The notes beneath the pieces are model-generated. The model saw nothing but the letters and a program-made list of their open reading frames with translations. It ran no database searches and was not told the DNA's origin. Position numbers and translations under genes: made by a program. A stretch of DNA of 5,682 nucleotides from Endomicrobium sp. (GTDB lineage: Bacteria; Elusimicrobiota; Endomicrobiia; Endomicrobiales; Endomicrobiaceae), in contig JAISIG010000041.1 in the NCBI GenBank assembly GCA_031262135.1, positions 1 through 5,682 of the forward strand. Direction: 5' to 3'. This document shows positions 1 through 5,682 of the stretch, piece after piece. How positions within the stretch are numbered: the first letter of the stretch is position 1; each line of letters opens with the position of its first letter.

Positions 1-1628
1 AATAAAGAATGAAACAATGTATGCTCTAATCTAACAATTTGATCATGTGTATATAAGATCTTTTCTTCTAAATTTTTTAGTTCTAAAGTTATATATCTTT
101 CAGTATTAGTAGTAGTTTGCTTGAGTATATAATGTTTTGGTAGCCTATTGTTATTTAATTTACTTTTACTAATTTCAAAGAAATATCCTAAAATTGAAGT
201 AAAGCGTATCTTAAGATGATTTTTAAATCCAGTATGACTTTGTTCCTTTGATTCTAAAGATAATATAGCACTTTTAGTTATTTCTAAGTTATCTTTTAAT
301 TTATCAAGCCCATCATGTATCCCACTTTTAATCATTGTTCCATCATTAAATGATATTTTTAAATTTTCATCCTGTATATACAAATTTATTTTAGAAATAA
401 TTTCCTTCAAGTTTGCAGTTTGTAAAACAAAATCTTTATTAGGATTTGATTGTAAAATTTCATTAATTTCACATATTGCTTTTAATGATTGTTTTAATAT
501 AGTTAGATCTCTTGGAGTTACAGTTTCAGATATTATCCTTGCAACAATTCGCTCTACATCATAAATTTTTCTAAGTTGTTTAACAATGTTATCACATAAA
601 ATTTGATTTTGTATAAAAAAATATACAATTGTTTGACGTTTTTTTATCCTACTAATATTTAATAATGGTTTAAGAATCCATTGCCGTAACGTTCTTGCTC
701 CTAGCGCAGTTTGTGTTTTATCTAAAATTGATAATAAAGAATGATCAATTTTGTCTACATTTAAATTAGAGTTCACAATTTCAAGATTCCTTATTGTATT
801 AGAATCTAAATACATAAAATCCTCATTTGAAATGTACTTAATTTTAGAAAATATCAAAACACTCTTAGGTTGCATTTCTTTAATATACAGAAGTAATGCT
901 CCACATATACAAATAATTCTATTATTATTTAATTCAAATTTTTTTAAGCTATTTAATCCAAATAACTCTGATATAATCTTTTTAGAGTTGTCAAGATCAA
1001 AAAATGACTTCTTAATTTTAGATACTAAAAAATTTTGCTTTATATTAATAGCTTCAAAAACGTTATTATTATCAGGGCATTCAGGAACTAAAATTTCTTT
1101 AGGATTATATTTAAATATATCATTTTTAATAAATCTTACATTGGTTTGATATGTTAAAAAAATTCCAGTAGAAATATCTGCTATAGCGCATGAAATCTCA
1201 CTAGATTTTTGATCGCTAAGTATTGCCATCAAATAATTATTAGTTTTTGAATCTAATAAAATATCTTCCAAAATCATTCCTGGAGTAATAATTTTTGTTA
1301 CTGCACGTTCTACTAAAACTGTTTTTTTTAATTGTCTATGTGTTTGTTTTTGATCGCATATTGCAACTTTTAACCCAGTTTCTATGATTTTTTTTAAATA
1401 TGAATTGATTGATAAATATGGAATTCCGCACATAGGAATACCACATCTCTGAGTAAGAACTATGTTTAATATAGGAGCTACTATTATTGCATCATTGGCA
1501 AACATCTCATAAAAATCTCCTAAACGAAAAAATAAGATAAAATTTAAATATTTGCTTTTGATTTCCCAATATTGCTTCATTAAAGGAGTTAATTCATTAT
1601 TAGTTCTATTAATTTTTTTAATATTCAT
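1..1628 (-). CDS. mutS: DNA mismatch repair protein MutS, N-terminal 542 residues (3' end beyond window)
   Basis: MutS is the dimeric ATPase that recognises base mismatches and small loops and recruits MutL to start repair. The hand-translated frame from ATG at 1628 is free of stops to base 1, giving 542 codons of a protein usually about 850-900 long, so this is an edge-truncated gene and not a broken one. The mismatch-binding domain opens with LTPLMKQYWEIK and FRLGDFYEMF, whose Phe39-Tyr40-Glu41 is the mismatch-inserting Phe-x-Glu motif. GIPMCGIPY (63-71), VERAVTKIITPG and AIADISTG follow. The core has LDSNTIRNLE, TALGARTLRQWILKPL (307-322), IYDVERIVARI and TPRDL (371-375). Near the clamp are TGFKNHLKIRF, LGYFFEIS and NTERYIT (508-514). 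The Walker ATPase domain should lie left of the window. The start keeps the conserved LTPMMxQY segment; no Shine-Dalgarno site is visible and the miaB stop is five bases upstream. Two A8 runs occur in the mismatch-binding domain. Confidence 0.96.
   Translation of the reverse strand, partial: MNIKKINRTNNELTPLMKQYWEIKSKYLNFILFFRLGDFYEMFANDAIIVAPILNIVLTQRCGIPMCGIPYLSINSYLKKIIETGLKVAICDQKQTHRQLKKTVLVERAVTKIITPGMILEDILLDSKTNNYLMAILSDQKSSEISCAIADISTGIFLTYQTNVRFIKNDIFKYNPKEILVPECPDNNNVFEAINIKQNFLVSKIKKSFFDLDNSKKIISELFGLNSLKKFELNNNRIICICGALLLYIKEMQPKSVLIFSKIKYISNEDFMYLDSNTIRNLEIVNSNLNVDKIDHSLLSILDKTQTALGARTLRQWILKPLLNISRIKKRQTIVYFFIQNQILCDNIVKQLRKIYDVERIVARIISETVTPRDLTILKQSLKAICEINEILQSNPNKDFVLQTANLKEIISKINLYIQDENLKISFNDGTMIKSGIHDGLDKLKDNLEITKSAILSLESKEQSHTGFKNHLKIRFTSILGYFFEISKSKLNNNRLPKHYILKQTTTNTERYITLELKNLEEKILYTHDQIVRLEHTLFHSL
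1322..1329 (-). repeat. A8 homopolymer tract inside mutS (codons 100-103)
   Basis: Eight consecutive adenines on the coding strand (TTA AAA AAA ACA, Leu-Lys-Lys-Thr) lie within the mismatch-binding domain. In-frame runs like this are common in AT-rich genomes and are potential sites of replication or transcription slippage. The sequence shown is in frame. Confidence 0.6.
1388..1395 (-). repeat. A8 homopolymer tract inside mutS (codons 78-81)
   Basis: A second run of eight adenines on the coding strand (TTA AAA AAA ATC, Leu-Lys-Lys-Ile) lies only 58 bases upstream of the other, in the same domain. A one-base slip would truncate MutS before its core and ATPase domains. The copy seen here is in frame. 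Confidence 0.6.
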
Positions 1629-1633
1629 AACAA

Positions 1634-2911
1634 TTATACTATTTTGTTACTAATTAAAGATGTACCTTTTATTCCTGTTATTTTCACATTAATAATTTTA
1701 CCAAGATTAATATTATATTTATTACTAAGCAATACTTTATATCCATGTTTTGTTTTACCTTCTAGAGTATTATTGATATAGCTTTCAATTAAAATTTCTT
1801 GATTAGATCCTACCATATCAGTAATAATTTTTGAAGAAATCTTCTTTGCTTCTTCTAGAATTTTTATATGTCTTTTTTGTTTATCATAGTATGAGACATT
1901 ATCTATAAATTTTGAAGCATATGTAAATCTACGTGGAGAATATTTAAACACGTAAATTTTGCCGAACTTTATGTATTTAATAGCATCTAAAGTTTCATAG
2001 AAATCTTTTTCAGTCTCATTTGGAAAACCAACTATAATATCTGTCGTAATATTAATATTTGAAATAGAATTTCTCAATTTATTAATTAAATTTACATAAT
2101 ATTCGTAATCGTATTGTCTGTTCATATTATGTAATATTTTGTTAGATGCAGATTGCATAGGTAAGTGAATGTTAGTACATACTTTGGCAGTAGAAGCTAT
2201 TGTTTGAATTAATTCATCCGTAAAGTCTTTAGGATGATTTGTCATAAACCTTATTCTTAATAAGTCTTTAATTTTAGCTATATTTTTAATTAAAGTAGAA
2301 AAATTAATGCTATTATTATTATATGCGTTTACATTTTGACCTAATAATACTATTTCTCTTGTTCCATTAGTTACCATTAATGTACATTCCTTTAATATAT
2401 CATTGTATTCTAAGCTTTGTTCATTGCCTTTTACAAAAGGGACTATACAATATGCACAATAGTTGCTACAGCCTTTTATAATAGTAATGTAGTTAACAAT
2501 TTTATTGTTGTTTTGTTTTTGTATTGTTGTTGTTAATAAAGGAATATTACTGTTTATATACAATATTTTAATAATTTTGGAAGCTACAGATTGCATATTA
2601 TTATAACGCTGACTTATAATTAAATCAATGTCTTTAAATCTTTGTTTTATAATTTGCTCTAGGTATTCTGCCATACATCCAATAACTACTATTTTACTTT
2701 GTTTATATTGTTGTGTTAACCTTCCAAATAAAGAAAATGCTTTATGTTCTGCATGTTCTCTTACAGAACAAGTATTAATAATAATAAGATTAGCTTTATC
2801 AACTGTTTTTGATTTAAGTAACCCATAATTAGACAATGCTTCACTTAATATATCAGATTCATTTACATTCATCTGACATCCAATTGTATAAATAAAAAAA
2901 TAAATTTGCAT
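1634..2911 (-). CDS. miaB: tRNA-2-methylthio-N6-dimethylallyladenosine synthase MiaB (radical SAM methylthiotransferase)
   Basis: MiaB adds a methylthio group to i6A at position 37 of tRNAs reading UNN codons, using two 4Fe-4S clusters and S-adenosylmethionine. At 425 residues it is slightly short for the family. The N-terminal UPF0004 domain supplies Cys12 (TIGCQMNVNESD), Cys48 (NTCSVREHAEHK) and Cys79 (GCMAE) for the auxiliary cluster. The radical SAM motif is Cys148, Cys152 and Cys155 (GCSNYCAYC). LGQNVNAY (190-197), HLPMQSASNK and DIIVGFPNETEKDF follow, and a C-terminal TRAM-like segment spans about 368-425. GCQMN separates it from RimO (GCPKN) and MtaB (GCKVN). Several consensus positions have changed: RGxExSR is KGNEQSL, SPRxGTPAA is SPRRFTYAS, QSGS is QSAS and the TRAM GRT is GKT. 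The start is chosen because the conserved first beta-strand begins at once. There is no clear Shine-Dalgarno site; the lon stop is six bases upstream, so translational coupling is plausible. Confidence 0.93.
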   Translation of the reverse strand: MQIYFFIYTIGCQMNVNESDILSEALSNYGLLKSKTVDKANLIIINTCSVREHAEHKAFSLFGRLTQQYKQSKIVVIGCMAEYLEQIIKQRFKDIDLIISQRYNNMQSVASKIIKILYINSNIPLLTTTIQKQNNNKIVNYITIIKGCSNYCAYCIVPFVKGNEQSLEYNDILKECTLMVTNGTREIVLLGQNVNAYNNNSINFSTLIKNIAKIKDLLRIRFMTNHPKDFTDELIQTIASTAKVCTNIHLPMQSASNKILHNMNRQYDYEYYVNLINKLRNSISNINITTDIIVGFPNETEKDFYETLDAIKYIKFGKIYVFKYSPRRFTYASKFIDNVSYYDKQKRHIKILEEAKKISSKIITDMVGSNQEILIESYINNTLEGKTKHGYKVLLSNKYNINLGKIINVKITGIKGTSLISNKIV

Positions 2912-2917
2912 TTTGAT

Positions 2918-5272
2918 TTATATTTTCATTGTAATAGGAAGTACTTCATCCATATGAGAAACCGTTATTATCTTCATCTTTTTTTTAACTTCTGGTGGAA
3001 TATCTGTCAAATCTTTTTTATTACTTAAAGGACACAATATTGTTTTTAGGCCTTCCCTATATGCAGCAAGTATTTTTTCCTTTAGTCCTCCTATTCCTAG
3101 AATTCTACCTCTAATTGTTATTTCTCCAGTCATTGCTATTTTCTTTTTTATTGGTTTATTTAAACAAACAGATGCCAGAGCTGTTGCTATTGCGATGCCA
3201 GCACTAGGACCATCTTTAGGAACTGCGCCTTCTGGGACATGAATATGAAATTCTGTTTCTGTAAAAATAGAATCTTTTATTTTGTAACGTTTAGCAATAG
3301 ATCTAACATATGTTAAAGCAGCTTGAGCTGATTCTTTCATTACGTCCCCAAGTTTTCCTGTAAGAACTAAAGGTGTTTTTCCTTTCATTTTATTAATCTC
3401 TATTGTTAATACCTCTCCGCCAACTTCTGTCCATGCTAATCCTGTGACAACTCCAACATCGTTATCTGATACATGTTCTCTTGTATAGTTAGCAATTCCT
3501 AAATATTTATTTATATTATTAGGAGTTAATGTAATTAATGAAACTTTATGTCTTTTAGCAAATTTCATTACTACTTTGCGACATAAATTTGCTATTTCTC
3601 TAGTCAAATTGCGTACACCAGCTTCACGTGTATAATTCTCAATGATTAATTTTAATGTACTATTTTCAATAATTAATTCATTATCGTTTATTCCATGTTC
3701 TTTCATTTGTTTAGGAACTATGAAATTTTTTGCTATAGAATATTTCTCTGTATCTGTATATCCAGTAAAGCGTATAAATTCTAATCTGTCAAGTAATGTG
3801 TATGGAATATTATTTAAATTATTAGCTGTAGCTATAAACATAACTTTAGATAGGTCAAAATTAATATCTATATAATGATCATTAAATGCATAGTTTTGTT
3901 CAGGATCTAAAATTTCAAGCAATGCAGCAGATGGATCACTACGCCAATCCAGCCCAATTTTATCTATTTCATCTAGAAGAAAAACAGGATTATTGGCTTT
4001 TGCTTTTTTAATAGATTGAATAATTTTTCCCGGCATAGCACCTATATAAGTACGTCTATGTCCTCTCATTTCTGATTCATCTTTTACTCCTCCCATAGAA
4101 ATTCTAACAAAATTTCTACCTAGACTTTTGGCAATTGATTTAGCAATGGAGGTTTTTCCTACCCCTGGTGGGCCTATGAAACATAAGATTGGACCTTTAA
4201 TTTTTTTGACTCTTGCTAATACAGCAAGATATTCTAAAACTCTATCCTTTACCTTGCGTAATCCATAGTGATCTTTGTTTAGAATATTTTCAGCTCTGAG
4301 TAGATCTAAATTGTCATCTGTTGATTGTTTCCATGGTAAATCTAGTAACCAATCTAAATAGGTCCTTATAACAGTAGCTTCAGGAGAAATCAACATCATT
4401 TTTTCTAATCTTTTTATTTCTTTTTCTGCTACTTCTTTTACATCTTGCGGAATATTATCTGTGTTAAATTTCGATTTTATATCATCTATATCCTTTTGAG
4501 TATCATCTTTCTGTTTAAGTTCTTTCTGTATAGCTTTCATTTGTTCAGTAAGGTAATATTCTTTTTGTGTTTTTTCTATTTGATTTCTTACTCTAGATTG
4601 AATGCGTTTTTCAATATTTAGTATTTCTATTTCTGTATCAAGAATTTTAATTATTTTTTCCAAACGTTGAATTGGATTAATTAATTCTAAAATAATTTGC
4701 TTATCTATATTTTTAATAATTAAATGCGCAGCTATAGTATCGGCTAATTTTGCTGGATCATCAATACTTCCAACTGATACGGATAATTCAATTGGGATTC
4801 TAGGACTTAATTTTATATATTGTTCAAATAATGAAACAGCATGCCTCATAATAGCTTCAGTTTCTGTTGTATGTTCAATTTTTTCATTAAGAACTTTTAA
4901 ACCAACTTCAATATATCCTTTGTCATTTAATTTAAAATCTGTCCATTGTGCTCTCATGATACCTTCTAATAATGCCTTGAGGGTATTATCTGGCATTTTT
5001 AATATTTGTAATATCTCACATATAGTTCCAATATTATATATGTCATTTGGTGAGGGATCTTCAATTTGTATAGTTTTTTGAGTAACAAGAAAAATTAATC
5101 TATTAGTAGACATAGCTTCTTCTAAGGCTTTAACAGACTTACTACGTCCTATTGATAAAGGTAAGACCATTGCTGGATATATAATGAGATCTCTAACAGG
5201 TAACATAGGAAGCATATCTGGAATTTTGATATTTTCGTTTTTATCGCTTTTAAGTTTTTCGAGTTCGCTCAT
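2918..5272 (-). CDS. lon: ATP-dependent protease Lon (LonA, endopeptidase La)
   Basis: Lon is a cytosolic homohexameric AAA+ serine protease that degrades misfolded and short-lived regulatory proteins. The 784-residue product has the usual LonA length. The N-terminal substrate-binding domain starts near residue 20 (LPMLPVRDLIIYPAMVLPLS). A charged helical linker spans about 215-295 (EYYLTEQMKAIQKEL). The AAA+ module carries Walker A GPPGVGKT (367-374), Walker B VFLLDEIDK (430-438), a sensor-1 Asn in ATANN, an Arg-finger candidate in LLDRLEF (Arg496) and sensor-2 AGVRNL (Arg554). The C-terminal protease domain has PKDGPSAG with catalytic Ser690 and GGLKEK with catalytic Lys733; their spacing of 43 residues matches the E. 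coli Ser679/Lys722 pair. No key residue is missing. The start is fixed by the strong AAGGAG site and the overlap with clpX. The gene probably shares a transcript with clpX upstream and miaB six bases downstream. I see no heat-shock promoter, because no upstream non-coding DNA exists here. Confidence 0.98.
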   Translation of the reverse strand: MSELEKLKSDKNENIKIPDMLPMLPVRDLIIYPAMVLPLSIGRSKSVKALEEAMSTNRLIFLVTQKTIQIEDPSPNDIYNIGTICEILQILKMPDNTLKALLEGIMRAQWTDFKLNDKGYIEVGLKVLNEKIEHTTETEAIMRHAVSLFEQYIKLSPRIPIELSVSVGSIDDPAKLADTIAAHLIIKNIDKQIILELINPIQRLEKIIKILDTEIEILNIEKRIQSRVRNQIEKTQKEYYLTEQMKAIQKELKQKDDTQKDIDDIKSKFNTDNIPQDVKEVAEKEIKRLEKMMLISPEATVIRTYLDWLLDLPWKQSTDDNLDLLRAENILNKDHYGLRKVKDRVLEYLAVLARVKKIKGPILCFIGPPGVGKTSIAKSIAKSLGRNFVRISMGGVKDESEMRGHRRTYIGAMPGKIIQSIKKAKANNPVFLLDEIDKIGLDWRSDPSAALLEILDPEQNYAFNDHYIDINFDLSKVMFIATANNLNNIPYTLLDRLEFIRFTGYTDTEKYSIAKNFIVPKQMKEHGINDNELIIENSTLKLIIENYTREAGVRNLTREIANLCRKVVMKFAKRHKVSLITLTPNNINKYLGIANYTREHVSDNDVGVVTGLAWTEVGGEVLTIEINKMKGKTPLVLTGKLGDVMKESAQAALTYVRSIAKRYKIKDSIFTETEFHIHVPEGAVPKDGPSAGIAIATALASVCLNKPIKKKIAMTGEITIRGRILGIGGLKEKILAAYREGLKTILCPLSNKKDLTDIPPEVKKKMKIITVSHMDEVLPITMKI
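5269..5272 (-). other. ATGA stop/start overlap of clpX and lon
   Basis: On the minus strand the lon ATG (5272-5270) and the clpX TGA (5271-5269) share bases as ATGA. This is a classic arrangement for translational coupling by termination and re-initiation, and it places both genes on the same transcript. The overlap is seen directly; the coupling is inferred. Confidence 0.9.
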
Positions 5273-5682
5273 GTAATCTCCTTTTGATTTTTATAAATAA
5301 TCTTTATGTTTTCCTTTTTTTCTACAGCTTTAGAGTTAATTATTATTTTTTGAATCATTTTGTTGTTTGGAATGTCAAACATAATATCAAGTAATAAATT
5401 TTCAATTATTGATGTTAAACCTCGTGCTCCAGAATTTTTTTTGAAAGCTATATTTGCTATAGCAATTAAAGCATCTTTGTCAAACTCAAGTTCAACATTT
5501 TCATATTGAAATAATTTTTGATAATGTTTAATCAAAGCATTTTTAGGTTTAGTTAAAATATCGAATAAATCATTTTTTGATAGTTTATTTAAGATAGATA
5601 TTATTGGAATTCTACTTATAAATTCTGGAATTAATCCAAATTTAATTAAATCTATATTATCAATATTGTCCATAGTTGATCC
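5269..5682 (-). CDS. clpX: ATP-dependent Clp protease ATP-binding subunit ClpX, C-terminal part (5' end beyond window)
   Basis: ClpX is the AAA+ hexameric unfoldase that recognises tagged or misfolded proteins in the cytosol and threads them into the ClpP peptidase. Only the last 137 codons are here. The frame is open to the right edge (Gly-Ser-Thr precede the first Met), so that Met is internal and not a start. Visible family features are the LIKFGLIPEFISR segment, whose Arg (residue 24 of the fragment) is the expected arginine finger, the PKNALIKHYQKLF helix, and the sensor-2 motif SGARGL (Arg 87), followed by the conserved small-domain helix SIIENLLLDIMFDIP. The usual EFIGR is EFISR here, a mild change. 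The zinc-binding N-domain and Walker motifs lie outside the window. The gene ends in TGA overlapping the lon ATG by four bases. The identity is secure from the C-terminal motifs and the lon neighbour; HslU is less likely because of the PKNALIKxYQ and GARGL pattern. Confidence 0.95.
   Translation of the reverse strand, partial: GSTMDNIDNIDLIKFGLIPEFISRIPIISILNKLSKNDLFDILTKPKNALIKHYQKLFQYENVELEFDKDALIAIANIAFKKNSGARGLTSIIENLLLDIMFDIPNNKMIQKIIINSKAVEKKENIKIIYKNQKEIT
5278..5283 (-). promoter_or_regulatory. Shine-Dalgarno site for lon
   Basis: The minus strand reads AAAAGGAGATTACATGAGC, so an AAGGAG core lies five bases before the lon ATG. The site sits inside the last codons of clpX. It is the only strong ribosome binding site in the window and supports 5272 as the lon start. 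It also shows that the organism uses canonical anti-Shine-Dalgarno pairing, at least for this gene. Confidence 0.85.

Noticed and set aside
751..1149. Plus-strand open frame of 132 codons.
   Set aside because: It lies wholly antisense to mutS, whose frame is confirmed by family motifs on both sides. The predicted product is a low-complexity Leu/Ile/Ser-rich chain, as expected from the complement of an AT-rich gene.
1..1628. The leftmost 1.6 kb as a non-coding region or a decayed mutS pseudogene.
   Set aside because: Codon-by-codon reading of the minus strand from 1628 gives no in-frame stop and continuous MutS motifs to base 1, so the gene is merely cut by the window edge.
2280..2330. ATT/AAT-rich repeat in miaB encoding Asn-Asn-Asn, as a possible microsatellite.
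   Set aside because: Only about four imperfect trinucleotide units are present. Similar Asn runs occur elsewhere in the protein, as AT-biased codon use predicts.
2628..2828. Plus-strand open frame of 66 codons opposite miaB.
   Set aside because: It is antisense to the conserved N-terminal domain of MiaB. No ribosome binding site or recognisable domain is visible.
3642..3875. Plus-strand open frame of 77 codons opposite lon.
   Set aside because: It is antisense to the Lon AAA+ domain and has no independent coding evidence.
5269..5673. A separate 134-residue protein starting at the Met codon at 5673.
   Set aside because: The frame continues upstream to the right edge, and the residues are ClpX sequence just before the arginine finger. 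It is the end of clpX and not a short stand-alone gene.
5677..5682. GATCC at the right edge as a cloning-site or contig-junction mark.
   Set aside because: The bases read through in frame as normal ClpX codons, and a GATC-type site at an edge can occur by chance. There is no vector sequence.

Overview
The window comes from a very AT-rich bacterial genome (GC roughly 25-30% by eye). Four housekeeping genes lie head to tail on the minus strand and fill almost every base. In transcription order (right to left) they are clpX (3' end only), lon (complete), miaB (complete) and mutS (first 542 codons, cut by the left edge). The genetic code is standard: TGA is used as the clpX stop, and Trp in MutS and Lon is read from TGG. 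AT richness, tight packing, Lys/Asn/Ile-rich proteins and relaxed family motifs in MiaB and MutS suggest a fast-evolving lineage, perhaps host-associated. The phylum cannot be fixed from this sequence; an Elusimicrobiota/Endomicrobium-like source is only a weak guess.

Region by region: 5269-5682 holds the last 137 codons of ClpX, including the arginine finger and sensor 2. Its TGA overlaps the lon ATG (ATGA), and a strong AAGGAG ribosome binding site for lon lies inside the clpX end. Lon (2918-5272) is a full-length, apparently active LonA protease. Six bases later miaB (1634-2911) encodes a tRNA methylthiotransferase with all six cluster cysteines but several altered consensus residues. Five bases after it, mutS (1-1628) encodes the mismatch-binding, connector, core and part of the clamp regions; its ATPase domain would lie beyond the left edge. 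I translated this stretch by hand: it has no stop codon, so it is an open partial gene and not a pseudogene.

The four genes look like one polycistronic unit for protein quality control (ClpX, Lon), tRNA modification (MiaB) and DNA mismatch repair (MutS). I see no promoter, terminator, RNA gene, mobile element, CRISPR array or intergenic space longer than 6 bases. I found no novel system. The points worth a second look are the drift in MiaB and MutS motifs, the weak translation signals of miaB and mutS, and the A8 tracts in mutS.
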